64,000 bases of DNA from Pseudomonas sp. RSB 5.4. GTDB lineage: Bacteria; Pseudomonadota; Gammaproteobacteria; Pseudomonadales; Pseudomonadaceae. The notes under the pieces are model-generated. The model was not told the origin of the DNA and did not search any database. It was given only the letters and a program-made list of their open reading frames with translations. Below, piece by piece: positions 7,870-17,257 of the stretch. How positions within the stretch are numbered: position 1 is the stretch's first letter; each line of letters starts with the position of its first letter. The stretch lies in the NCBI RefSeq assembly GCF_037126175.1, contig NZ_CP146986.1, positions 248,001 to 312,000 of the forward strand. Direction: 5' to 3'. The translations under genes were made by a program, and so were the position numbers.

Positions 7870-10800
7870 TGGACGCCGTCAGCCGCATCGAGCAGGAACT
7901 CGACAGCATCCCCGACACCCTCGACCTCTATCGCCAACAACTTGAGCATTGGTTGAGTCGCGCGGCCGACCAGGTCAGCCACGCGGCCGACCTGCCGTCG
8001 CTGATGGGCATGGAGCGGATCATTCGCTTCGGCGATCGCGTCACTGCCGTCAGCACTGGCGACAGTGAGTTTTCCACCAGCGTCGTGCAGTGCCCGAAGA
8101 GCGGAGTGCTGGCGATCGAGAGCAAGTTCGAGTCGGTGTACGACATTCCGCTGGGCGACATCGTGGTGGATGTGGTGGCGGTGGATGATGGAAAAACCTC
8201 GCCCGTGGCACTGGATGCGCAAGGCCGGGGCACCTTCACCGGTACGCCAGGCAAGTTCTATCGCGTGCAGGTGCACAGCGACGTTACCCCGGAGCAGATC
8301 AAGGCGCTGTTCAAGTCCTACGACGGCTTGACCAGTGAGTTGGATGGCTGGCTGCGCAGCGAGTGGCAGGGGTTCAAGCCGCAGTGGTCGCAGTCGGTGG
8401 CGACAGCGGCAGGCAACGGCATGCTCGCCGGGAGTTGGGCGGCGATCGAGGGGGTGTGGGACAGCATCGGGATGCTGTCGGACATTCTCAAGGATCCAGG
8501 CGCATTTGCCGAGCGGCTGGGAAGCGGCGCGGCTGATCTGATCCGGCTCGCAGAATCAGCTCCGGATGTCATGCAGAAACTGCAGTTGCTGGTCAGTGAT
8601 GAAGCGGCGCTGTGTTTGCTGTTGCGTGCGGCGAGCCTCTGGTTCGAGATGCTGCCGCCCAGTCAGATCGCCGGCAAAACCGCAGAAACGGCGTCGATGA
8701 TGATCGTGCAGGTGCTGATCGATGTGTTGATCGGCGTTGTGTTGACATTCGTCGGGGCTGGCGCAGGGATCGCTTATCTGACCCTGCGCCTGGCGGATCG
8801 CGCGGCCCAGTTGCTCTCGGTTGTAAAGCGCCTGGTCAAGGCGATTTTCGGCATCGTCAACACGTTCATCCATTACGTCGACCAGTACAAAACCGTTGCC
8901 GCGCGGGGTATTGCCGCCGGCGTGAAAAAGGGGCGCATGCAATTGCGCTGGGATGCGAAGCGCAATGCCGCCCTGAAGAAAAACGAGCACCACGATAACG
9001 CTCCCGATCAAGCAAAAAACCCCAACGGCGACAGCGCCGATTGCGCGCCGCTGACCTGCACCAACGGCTGTCCGGTGTCGATGGTCACCGGCGAAGAACT
9101 CCTGACCCTGAGCGACGGCACGCTCGATGGCTTGCTGCCGTTCGAGTTCACCCGGTTGTACCGCACCAGCGCGGTGGAGATCGATGTCGGGCTGGGGTTT
9201 GGCTGGAGTCATTCGCTGGCGCATCGGCTGGAGTTTGATGGCGATGTGGTGGTCTGGGTCGATCACGAGAACCGCCGCACGCGGTTTCCGTTGCCCAGCG
9301 TTGAACGGCCGCAGATTCACAACAGCTTGTCGCGGGCGGCGATTTTTCTCGGGAATGAGCCGGAGGAACTGATCCTCGCGCTGGCGGGGGATACGGCGCG
9401 GTTTTATCACTTTCGGGCTGGGCGGCTGACGGCGGTCAGTGATGCGTATGGCAATCGTCTGACCGTACAGCGCGATTATTCCGACCGTGTGCAGCGCCTG
9501 GATAACGGCGCAGGTCGCTCGCTGCTGTTGCGCTACGACCGGGCGCATCTGGTGGCGGTGGATTACCAGGTGCTTGGGGGCGATGGCTGGCGCAACGAGC
9601 AAACGTTGGTCAGTTATTGCTACGACGCCCGCCAGCGTTTGTTGGCCGCGACCAACGCCGTCGGTGACAGCGAGCGCTACGACTACGACGATCAGCACGT
9701 CATCCTGCAGCGGCAACTGACCGGCGGCGCGAGTTTCTTCTGGGAGTGGGAGCGTGCCGGCAAAGCGGCGCGCTGCGTGCGGCACTGGGCGTCGTTCTCG
9801 CAGATGGACACGCGGTATGTCTGGGACGACGACGGCCGTGTCGCGGTGCATTACGTCGATGGCACCGAAGAGGTTTACGTCCACGATGACAGCGCACGGC
9901 TGGTGCGCAAGGTCGAGGCCGATGGCGGTGAGCACCTCAAGGCTTATGACGCTGCGGGCCGCTTGATCGCCGAGCAGGATCCGCTCGGTGCGGTCACCGA
10001 ATACCGCTACGACGACGTCGGACGGCTGATCGCGCTGCTTCCGCCGGAAGACGAGCCAACGTCCTACGAGTACCGCAACGGTTTCCTGCACAGTCGTTCT
10101 CGCGGTGAGGCGGTGTGGACATTCCGGCGCAACGCTGAAGGGGATGTCACCGAAGCAGTCGATCCCGACGGCCAGGTCACCCATTACTACTACAACGTTC
10201 GCGGGCAGTTGCTGTCGATCCGCTATCCGGACACCAGTCGGCACATTTTTGTCTGGAACGACCTCGGCCAACTGATCGAAGAAACCCTGCCCGCTGGCGG
10301 TGTGCGGCGTTTTTCCTACGATGCGCTGGGACGGCGGACGACCTCTTGCGACGAACACGGTGCGATCACCCGTCAGCAGTGGGACACCGTTGGTCGACGG
10401 GTTCAGACGACCTCTCCTACAGGTGCCACCCGCGCCTACAGCTACGGCGCTTACGGCCAAATCACCGCCGAGCGCGACGAACTCGGGCGCATCACCCGCT
10501 ACGAGTATGACGACGACCTGCACCTGGTCTCGCGCAAGATCAATCCCGACGGCACGCGGGTGCAATACTGCTACGACCATGCGCAACTGCTGCTAACGGA
10601 AATCGAGAACGAGTCCGGGGAAAAGTACCGACTGGACTACACGCCGAGCGGATTGATCCGACAGGAAACCGGCTTCGACGGCCGGCGCACCGCTTACGCC
10701 TACGATCGCAACGGGCACCTGCTGGAAAAGACCGAGTTCGGCGATGACGGCTCAATGCTGGTCACCGCTTACCAGCGTGATGCGGCCGGGCGTCTGCTGC

Positions 10801-12638
10801 TGAAAACCCTGCCCGACGGGGTTCAGGTGGCTTACCGCTACGATCGCCTGGGGCGGTTGACCGGTGTCGATGACGGCCAGAAACATCCACTGGCCTTCGC
10901 ATACGATCTGCAAGACCGGCTGATCACCGAGCATCAGGGCTGGGGCACTTTGCGGTATGCCTATGACGCCTGCGGCCAGCTCAAGCGCCAGCGTCTGCCG
11001 GACAACAGCAAGCTCGATTATCACTACGCCAAGGGCGGTGCGCTGACCGCCATCGACCTCAATGGCGCACGGCTGACCAGCCATGTCTACCAGTGCGGTC
11101 GCGAACAACAACGCCAGCAAGGCCTGCTGCTCAGCGACTATGCCTACGACGATCAGGGTCGTTTGCTGGCCCACGCTGTAGGCCATCAGCACGACTCGCT
11201 GTATCGCCGCGACTATGCCTACAGTGCCAACGGCAATCTGGAGCACATTGCCGACAGCCGTCACGGCCAGCGCACCTACGCCTACGATGCCCTCGACCGT
11301 TTGATCCGCGTGCGTCACTCGCGTGACGAACTGCCCGAGTCCTTCGCCCACGACCCCGCTGGCAACCTGCTGATGCAGGACCGCCCCGGTCCCACCCGGA
11401 TCAAGGGCAACCGCCTGCTGATGCAAGGCGACCGACACTACGACTACGACGCCTTTGGCAACCTGATCCGCGAGCGTCGTGGCCGCGACCAGCAACTCGT
11501 TACCGAGTACCGCTACGACTGCCAGCACCGCCTGATCAGCCTGACCCGCCCCGACGGCCAAACCGCGACCTATCAATACGACGCCTTCGGCCGACGCATC
11601 CGCAAGACCGTCGATGGGCAGAGCACTGAGTTCTTCTGGCAAGGCGACCACCTCGTCGCCGAGAGCAGCAAAACCCACCACCGCAGCTACGTCTACGAAC
11701 CCGGCACCTTCCGGCCGCTGGCGCTGCTCGACGGCAAAGGCCCGAAACGCGCCTGCCCGTTCTACTACCAACTCGACCACCTCGGCACCCCGCAGGAACT
11801 CACCGACTACAGCGGCGAAATCGTCTGGTCCGCGCAGTACGACGCCTACGGCAAAGTCGCCGCCATCACCCTCGCCGGCGAGGACTATCTCGACCAGCCG
11901 CTGCGGTTTCAGGGGCAGTATTTCGACGCGGAAAGTGGGCTGCATTACAACCGGCATCGGTATTACGACCCGCGGTTGGGGCGGTATCTGACGCCGGATC
12001 CCATCAAGCTGGCTGGTGGGTTTAATCAGTACCGGTACGTGCCGAATCCGACGGGGTGGGTGGATCCGTTGGGGTTGAGCTCGAACTGTCCGCCGCCGAA
12101 TAGGCCGGGTTGTGCGGTGCCGGATGGGGTGGGCGGTTCGGCTGTTGATGAAGGCGAGCCACAGCTGCCGCGAATGACAGCGCAGGAACAGCGGGCGAAG
12201 ATTGATGAGTTGGCAGAGGCGAATGCGAAGAGGCGAGTGAATGAATACGAGTCTTTATACCAAATGCATACTGTCGCTAAACATAATCCGGAAATTCCGG
12301 ATCACGCGCTCAAGCAAAGATCCATTGATGGCAGTCATCCCACAATAAGTGGAGCACGGGAGAGGGTAAATTCGAGCTCTCAGTTCAAGAGTTGGCGGCT
12401 ACAGCTCCATGCTATCAACGACGCTGTTTCCAGAATGAACCGAACTCCCCCTGCTCCTACAGGATTTACATCACAAGGGGACCCGGTGGTGAGGAAAGAG
12501 ATGCCGAATGGTGGCAGAGGATATAAGCCCAATAGAAGAGATCAACAAAATCCACGATATGTAGATGAGTTGAATTATTCTGAAGTGCGGTTTCGCAGAC
12601 AAAATATTAATAGCCCTTACACAGCTTTCCCGGATTAG
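7869..12638 (+). CDS. Rhs-family polymorphic toxin with C-terminal toxin domain
   Basis: A 1589-residue Rhs protein. Residues 1-390 are an N-terminal region with hydrophobic segments (about 180-205 and 272-310) as in type VI-delivered Rhs effectors; there is no PAAR motif. At about residue 397 GCPVSMVTGEELL opens the DUF6531/Rhs shell, and many YD repeats (GRL..Y.YD) run to about 1330. The shell ends with PTGWVDPLGL (about 1394-1403), the P-x4-DPxGL site at which such proteins cleave themselves. The remaining 186 residues are the variable toxin: HTVAKH, an SSSQF segment and the terminal SPYTAFPD resemble the RNase A-like CdiA-CT domain (inference). Base composition drops from about 12170, typical of swapped toxin tips. 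An immunity gene follows after 9 bases. No vgrG, eag or other type VI gene is in the window. Confidence 0.9.
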   Translation: MDAVSRIEQELDSIPDTLDLYRQQLEHWLSRAADQVSHAADLPSLMGMERIIRFGDRVTAVSTGDSEFSTSVVQCPKSGVLAIESKFESVYDIPLGDIVVDVVAVDDGKTSPVALDAQGRGTFTGTPGKFYRVQVHSDVTPEQIKALFKSYDGLTSELDGWLRSEWQGFKPQWSQSVATAAGNGMLAGSWAAIEGVWDSIGMLSDILKDPGAFAERLGSGAADLIRLAESAPDVMQKLQLLVSDEAALCLLLRAASLWFEMLPPSQIAGKTAETASMMIVQVLIDVLIGVVLTFVGAGAGIAYLTLRLADRAAQLLSVVKRLVKAIFGIVNTFIHYVDQYKTVAARGIAAGVKKGRMQLRWDAKRNAALKKNEHHDNAPDQAKNPNGDSADCAPLTCTNGCPVSMVTGEELLTLSDGTLDGLLPFEFTRLYRTSAVEIDVGLGFGWSHSLAHRLEFDGDVVVWVDHENRRTRFPLPSVERPQIHNSLSRAAIFLGNEPEELILALAGDTARFYHFRAGRLTAVSDAYGNRLTVQRDYSDRVQRLDNGAGRSLLLRYDRAHLVAVDYQVLGGDGWRNEQTLVSYCYDARQRLLAATNAVGDSERYDYDDQHVILQRQLTGGASFFWEWERAGKAARCVRHWASFSQMDTRYVWDDDGRVAVHYVDGTEEVYVHDDSARLVRKVEADGGEHLKAYDAAGRLIAEQDPLGAVTEYRYDDVGRLIALLPPEDEPTSYEYRNGFLHSRSRGEAVWTFRRNAEGDVTEAVDPDGQVTHYYYNVRGQLLSIRYPDTSRHIFVWNDLGQLIEETLPAGGVRRFSYDALGRRTTSCDEHGAITRQQWDTVGRRVQTTSPTGATRAYSYGAYGQITAERDELGRITRYEYDDDLHLVSRKINPDGTRVQYCYDHAQLLLTEIENESGEKYRLDYTPSGLIRQETGFDGRRTAYAYDRNGHLLEKTEFGDDGSMLVTAYQRDAAGRLLLKTLPDGVQVAYRYDRLGRLTGVDDGQKHPLAFAYDLQDRLITEHQGWGTLRYAYDACGQLKRQRLPDNSKLDYHYAKGGALTAIDLNGARLTSHVYQCGREQQRQQGLLLSDYAYDDQGRLLAHAVGHQHDSLYRRDYAYSANGNLEHIADSRHGQRTYAYDALDRLIRVRHSRDELPESFAHDPAGNLLMQDRPGPTRIKGNRLLMQGDRHYDYDAFGNLIRERRGRDQQLVTEYRYDCQHRLISLTRPDGQTATYQYDAFGRRIRKTVDGQSTEFFWQGDHLVAESSKTHHRSYVYEPGTFRPLALLDGKGPKRACPFYYQLDHLGTPQELTDYSGEIVWSAQYDAYGKVAAITLAGEDYLDQPLRFQGQYFDAESGLHYNRHRYYDPRLGRYLTPDPIKLAGGFNQYRYVPNPTGWVDPLGLSSNCPPPNRPGCAVPDGVGGSAVDEGEPQLPRMTAQEQRAKIDELAEANAKRRVNEYESLYQMHTVAKHNPEIPDHALKQRSIDGSHPTISGARERVNSSSQFKSWRLQLHAINDAVSRMNRTPPAPTGFTSQGDPVVRKEMPNGGRGYKPNRRDQQNPRYVDELNYSEVRFRRQNINSPYTAFPD

Positions 12639-12647
12639 GAGTGTTTT

Positions 12648-13064
12648 ATGTTGATGTCGCCGGGAGTGAATCTTCCGTTTACTCCCCAGCTTTCTTATTG
12701 GCTTGGTGGGATAGGAACCTATGATCGGGAGGAAACATTGGGGGTGGCCCTATCTATTTACGACCCCAATGACGCACTCGATAGAGAGGTCGTTATAAGG
12801 AGGTTTATTTTAGATAGTTTTTTTGGATATACATATAGACATAAATTTTTGATGGTTAAAGTTCTTGAAGAAGCTTTGAGTTCGCCATGTTTTGATTTTT
12901 CAAAATTATTTGAAGATGACTATGACTCGAATACATGTGTTGCGTGGGATGAAACGATGGTAGACGATCCGCGTGGCTTTTTTGAAGATATATATAGATT
13001 GGCAGTTGAGCAGTGGCATGAAGAACTAAAAAAAGCACGTGCGGAGAATCAGTCGTCTTGGTAG
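12648..13064 (+). CDS. Probable immunity protein for the Rhs toxin
   Basis: A 138-residue acidic protein whose ribosome site (TAGGAG) overlaps the stop of the Rhs gene. It shares the AT-rich composition of the toxin tip and differs from the surrounding GC-rich genes. Features are many aromatic and acidic residues, for example FDFSKLFEDDYD and DDPRGFFEDIYRL, which would suit binding a basic nuclease domain. No signal peptide, so cytoplasmic. I do not recognise a named immunity family; the call rests on position, size, charge and composition. Confidence 0.75.
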   Translation: MLMSPGVNLPFTPQLSYWLGGIGTYDREETLGVALSIYDPNDALDREVVIRRFILDSFFGYTYRHKFLMVKVLEEALSSPCFDFSKLFEDDYDSNTCVAWDETMVDDPRGFFEDIYRLAVEQWHEELKKARAENQSSW

Positions 13065-13110
13065 ATCGAGGGTAAGCCCGCTCCCACAGGGAATTGTGTC
13101 TGCTGGGGAA

Positions 13111-14901
13111 TCAGCGTTGGCCAATCAGTTGCGGCAGTTGAAGGTCGGCAGCAGCAAGACTATCAATCACATGCACGCTATACCCCGGAACATTCTTCGC
13201 ATGATGTTTCGCCTGTGAAGCCATTTCCGCCAGTTGACTCGCATCCAGTTCTGCGCAAGCCGTGGGGTGCAAGTGGACTACGCCGATCGATAACGAGAGC
13301 AACGGAAACTCCTGCCGAATCCCCTGCCGGTTCGGCGCGATGAAGCAGCCGGCTTCTAGGTGTTCCGGGCGATAGAAGCGCCGGCATTGGCTTTGGAAGT
13401 CGTCGAGCAACTGGTTGAGGCGTTTGCGCCAGTCTTCCGGGCCGAGCACCAGCAGGAAGTCGTCGCCGCCGATGTGGCCGACGAAGTCGCGGGACGGGTC
13501 GACGCGTTCGTTGAGGCATTGTGCCAGGCACAGCAGGACTTCGTCGCCACGGCCGTAGCCGTAGATGTCGTTGAAGGGTTTGAAGCTGTCGATGTCGACG
13601 TAGCAGATGATCGATTCGCGGCCCTGTTGCAGCAGGCGGGTCAGGCATTGCTGGATAGGCACGTTGCCGGGCAGCAGGGTCAGCGGATTGGCGTATCGCG
13701 CCTGTTGGATTTTCAGTTCGGTGATCAGTTTGAGGACGTCGATCACCCGACCGAGGCCGAGATAACCGCCGTTGAGGGTGATGATGAAATCTTCTTCGAT
13801 GCGTTGCCGGGCGCGGCTGGTGATCAGGCGGCTGACCTGTTGCAGCGACTGGCTCATCTCCACGGCGAGGAAGTCGTCGTTCATCAGGCGGCTGATCGGC
13901 TTGCGGGCGAACAGGTCGGTGGCAAACGGCTTGAGCAAGGCGTCGGACAGCGAATGGCGATGGACGATGCCGCACGGCTGGCCCTGTTCATCGAGCACCG
14001 CCAGTGAGTTCAGATTGGCCTGGCGGCGGAAGGCTTCCAATACGGTGGCAGTCGGTGTGTCGCGATGCACCGCCGGTTGGTCATTGAGCAGGGCGCTGAG
14101 GTCGCTGCCCTCGTCGTTCAGCGCTACGGCGCTGCTGTCGTGTTTTGGCATCAGGGCCCGGGCATCGCGGGGTGGATGCTCCTGAGGGCGAGCGAGCAGG
14201 TAACCCTGCACCAGATCGACGCCCATCTCGGTCAGCACCGCCAGTTCCTCTGGCAACTCGATCCCCTCGGCAATCACCTGTGCCCGTGACGCCTTGGCGA
14301 TTTGCAGGATCGAGCCGACGAACTCGCGTTTCAACGCGTCCTGATGGATGCCGTCGATGAAGTGACGGTCGATTTTCACATAGTCCGGACGCAGCTCCGA
14401 CCATAGACGCAAGCTCGAATAGCCGGCACCCAAGTCATCCAGTGCAATCGAAAAGCCCATCGCCCGATAGTGATGCAGCGCGGTTTGCAGCAACTGGAAA
14501 TCGTCGATTGGCGTCTGTTCGGTGAGTTCGATCACCACCTGGCTTGGTGGAATACCGAAGTCCTGCAGCAGTTGCAGGGTCCGCCCCGGTTGGTGCGCGG
14601 CTTCAAGCAGGGATTCCGGTGAAACGTTGAGGAACAACTTGCCCGGCAATTGCTGCTCGTTGAAACGACGGCAGGCAGACTGGCGGCAGGCAATTTCCAG
14701 TTCGCTCAAACGACCGGCCTGACGGGCCACGGCGAACAGCGCGATAGGCGAGTGCAAAGGGCTATTGGACGGGCCACGGGTGAGGGCTTCGTAACCGAGA
14801 ATACGACGTTCGGAAAGACAAATGATCGGCTGGAACAGACTGTGCAAACCGCTTTGAGTCAGGATCGAGCTCAAGGCACTCAGCTGTTCGGTCGTGGTCA
14901 T
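13111..14901 (-). CDS. EAL-CBS-CBS-GGDEF cyclic-di-GMP protein
   Basis: This 596-residue cytoplasmic protein has an unusual order: EAL domain first (EAL at 38-40, then ELTE, ALDDLGAGYS, VKIDRHF and AEGIE, so the metal and catalytic residues of a phosphodiesterase are present), a CBS pair at about residues 260-390, and a C-terminal GGDEF domain with GGDDF at 478-482. GGDDF is compatible with cyclase activity, so either or both activities are possible; CBS pairs usually sense adenosine nucleotides. From memory, P. aeruginosa carries an orthologue beside algO/prc as here. A terminator lies just upstream, so it is transcribed separately from prc. Confidence 0.92.
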   Translation of the reverse strand: MTTTEQLSALSSILTQSGLHSLFQPIICLSERRILGYEALTRGPSNSPLHSPIALFAVARQAGRLSELEIACRQSACRRFNEQQLPGKLFLNVSPESLLEAAHQPGRTLQLLQDFGIPPSQVVIELTEQTPIDDFQLLQTALHHYRAMGFSIALDDLGAGYSSLRLWSELRPDYVKIDRHFIDGIHQDALKREFVGSILQIAKASRAQVIAEGIELPEELAVLTEMGVDLVQGYLLARPQEHPPRDARALMPKHDSSAVALNDEGSDLSALLNDQPAVHRDTPTATVLEAFRRQANLNSLAVLDEQGQPCGIVHRHSLSDALLKPFATDLFARKPISRLMNDDFLAVEMSQSLQQVSRLITSRARQRIEEDFIITLNGGYLGLGRVIDVLKLITELKIQQARYANPLTLLPGNVPIQQCLTRLLQQGRESIICYVDIDSFKPFNDIYGYGRGDEVLLCLAQCLNERVDPSRDFVGHIGGDDFLLVLGPEDWRKRLNQLLDDFQSQCRRFYRPEHLEAGCFIAPNRQGIRQEFPLLSLSIGVVHLHPTACAELDASQLAEMASQAKHHAKNVPGYSVHVIDSLAAADLQLPQLIGQR

Positions 14902-14917
14902 GGCTATCTCTGGCGAT

Positions 14918-14966
14918 AAAAAAAGGACCGGGAGCGCTCTTGCTTGAAGAGACGCTCCCAGTCCTT
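14918..14966 (-). terminator. Terminator of prc on the minus strand
   Basis: On the minus strand AAGGACTGGGAGCGT...AAG and its complement form a long imperfect hairpin followed by TTTTTTTA. It sits between the end of prc and the start of the EAL-GGDEF gene. Confidence 0.75.
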
Positions 14967-15034
14967 TATTTCACGACAGAATGATGACTGTTTGATGACG
15001 CTCCGAGGAGCGCCAACACTAAATTGCCATCATC

Positions 15035-17119
15035 TTACTTCTTGGCCACCTGATTACTCAGTTTCAGGTAATCCAGCAGCACGCGCCCGGTTTCGGCCAG
15101 GTAGGCGTCGTCCTCTGGTTTGACCTTGTCCGGCTCGGCTGCCGCGAGGGCGTCGTCGTCTTCTTTCTTCAGCTCTTTCAGCGGTTCTTCGCCTTTGGCT
15201 TTGCGACGGATGTTTTCCATCGCCAGTTGCTTGGCATCAATGTCCGCGTGCTGGGCACGGCGCTCGGCTTCGTTGAGGCTGACGGTTTTTTCTTCCATCA
15301 GCTTCTGCGCCAGGGCCAGCTTGTCGCGAATGAACACGAACTCGGCATCTTTGGCGCTACGTGCGTCATGCTCGGACTTGAGCTGCGCCAGGTACGGCTT
15401 GAACGGATCGACCGCAGGCTTGATCGCTGCCTTGATGGTGTCCCACGGCATGGCTTCCGGCAGGGCGCTTTCGCCGATTTCCTTGGTGTCGATGATCGAC
15501 GGATAATCGATGTCTGGCAGCACGCCCTGATGCTGGGTGCTCTGCCCGGAAACCCGGTAGAACTTGGCCAGGGTCAGTTTCAGTTCGCCGTGGTTCAGCG
15601 GCTGAATGGTCTGCACGGTGCCTTTGCCGAAGGTCTGGCCACCGATGATCAGTGCTCGATGGTAGTCCTGCATGGCGCCGGCAAAGATCTCCGAAGCCGA
15701 GGCGGACAGGCGATTGACCAACAGCGCCATCGGGCCTTTGTAGAACGCGCCCGGGTTTTCATCTTCAAGCACATCGACGCGGCCATCGGCATTACGCACG
15801 AGTACGGTCGGGCCCTTGTCGATGAACAGGCTGGTCAGCTCGGTAGCTTCCTGCAAGGAACCGCCGCCGTTGTTGCGCAGGTCGATGACCACGCCGTCGA
15901 CTTTCTCTTTCTGCAGTTCGGTCAGCAGCTTCTTGACGTCACGGGTGGTGCTCTTGTAGTCCGGATCACCGGCACGGAACGCCTTGAAGTCGAGGTAGAA
16001 GGCCGGGATCTCGATGATGCCGAGCTTGTAGTCCTTGCCATCCTGTTTCAGGCTGAGGATCGATTTCTTCACCGCCTGATCTTCAAGCTTCACCGATTCG
16101 CGAGTGATCGGCACGATCTTGCTGGTCTGGTCGTTCGGCGCATTGCTGGCCGGAATCACTTCCAGACGCACCACGGTGCCTTTCGGGCCGCGGATCAGCT
16201 TGACCACTTCGTCCAGGCGCCAGCCCACCACGTCGACCATCTCTTTGTTGCCCTGGGCAACGCCGATGATCTTGTCCGCCGGTGCAACCTGCTTGGTCTT
16301 GTCGGCCGGGCCTGCCGGCACCAGACGCACGACTTTCACCTGATCGTTGTCGCTCTGCAACACGGCGCCGATGCCCTCGAGGGACAGGCTCATGTTGATG
16401 TCGAAGTTCTCCGCGCTATCCGGCGACAGATAGTTGGTGTGCGGATCGTAGGACATGGCGAAGGTGTTGATGTACGCCTGGAAGATGTCTTCCGCGCGTG
16501 TCTGATCGAGGCGCGCCAATTGGTTCTTGTAGCGCTTGGTCAGGGTGTCCTGAATCTGCTTGGAATCCTTGCCGGCGATCTTCTGCCGCAGCACTTCGTC
16601 CTTGACGCGTTTGCGCCACAGGTCGTCCAGTTCAGCCGTGGATTTGAGCCAAGGGGCGTCCTTGCGATCGATCAGCAAGGTCTCCTTGGTGGTGAAATCC
16701 ATCTTGTCGACGCCCTTGTTCAGCTCCGCAATGGCGAAGTCCAGACGCGCCTTGACGCGGTCCAGATAGCGTTTGTAGATGGTAAACCCGGCGTTGAGGT
16801 CGCCGCTTTTGAGGAAGTCGTCGAACTGGGTCTTCCACTTGTCGAATTCGGCGATGTCGCTGGCCAGGAAGTAGCTGCGCGACGGGTCCAGCAGCTTGAT
16901 GTAGCTGTCGTAGATGATCACCGAGCGCGCATCGTCGAGCGGCGGCTTGCTGTAGTGGTGACGCTTGAGCAACTCGACGACATTGAGACTGGCGATGACT
17001 TCGTCGCGATCAGGCTGCAAGTTGTCCCAGCTGTTGGCTGCGAATGTGTTGCCCGACATCGGCAACAAACCGATACCGATGAAAAGAGCGAGGGCGGTGC
17101 TGGGGAGCAAATGCTTCAT
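15035..17119 (-). CDS. prc: Tail-specific protease Prc (AlgO-like)
   Basis: From the ATG at 17119 the protein is 694 residues, starting with a signal peptide (MKHLLPSTALALFIGIG ... TFAAN). A PDZ domain lies at about residues 235-325 and the S41 protease domain at about 365-540, with the catalytic Ser in SASASEIF (about 474) and Lys in TFGKGTVQ (about 499); a DUF3340-type C-terminal part follows. Prc is a periplasmic processing protease; in P. aeruginosa the orthologue AlgO acts on MucA and alginate control. An in-frame ATG 11 codons upstream (17152) would lengthen the n-region and has no better ribosome site, so I prefer 17119. Confidence 0.92.
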   Translation of the reverse strand: MKHLLPSTALALFIGIGLLPMSGNTFAANSWDNLQPDRDEVIASLNVVELLKRHHYSKPPLDDARSVIIYDSYIKLLDPSRSYFLASDIAEFDKWKTQFDDFLKSGDLNAGFTIYKRYLDRVKARLDFAIAELNKGVDKMDFTTKETLLIDRKDAPWLKSTAELDDLWRKRVKDEVLRQKIAGKDSKQIQDTLTKRYKNQLARLDQTRAEDIFQAYINTFAMSYDPHTNYLSPDSAENFDINMSLSLEGIGAVLQSDNDQVKVVRLVPAGPADKTKQVAPADKIIGVAQGNKEMVDVVGWRLDEVVKLIRGPKGTVVRLEVIPASNAPNDQTSKIVPITRESVKLEDQAVKKSILSLKQDGKDYKLGIIEIPAFYLDFKAFRAGDPDYKSTTRDVKKLLTELQKEKVDGVVIDLRNNGGGSLQEATELTSLFIDKGPTVLVRNADGRVDVLEDENPGAFYKGPMALLVNRLSASASEIFAGAMQDYHRALIIGGQTFGKGTVQTIQPLNHGELKLTLAKFYRVSGQSTQHQGVLPDIDYPSIIDTKEIGESALPEAMPWDTIKAAIKPAVDPFKPYLAQLKSEHDARSAKDAEFVFIRDKLALAQKLMEEKTVSLNEAERRAQHADIDAKQLAMENIRRKAKGEEPLKELKKEDDDALAAAEPDKVKPEDDAYLAETGRVLLDYLKLSNQVAKK

Positions 17120-17257
17120 GCTGATTCGACGCGGGGACAATTGATAACGCATATTAGGCCGTCTTTGAAGTCGCCGGTTCTACGAGAGCCGGTCGCATAA
17201 TGCAAAAAGCCCGGCGCTACAGCTTCGGGCTCAGTCCAGACTCACTATGGAGGCACT

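Noticed and set aside
8556..11957. Long minus-strand frames (676 and 401 residues) opposite rhs
   Set aside because: Shadows of the GC-rich Rhs repeats; no ribosome sites or recognisable domains.
7869..13064. Full type VI secretion cluster around the rhs gene
   Set aside because: No vgrG, hcp, PAAR, eag or tss genes are present on either side; only effector and immunity genes are seen.
15227..17200. 657-residue plus-strand frame opposite prc
   Set aside because: Antisense shadow caused by high GC at third positions of prc.
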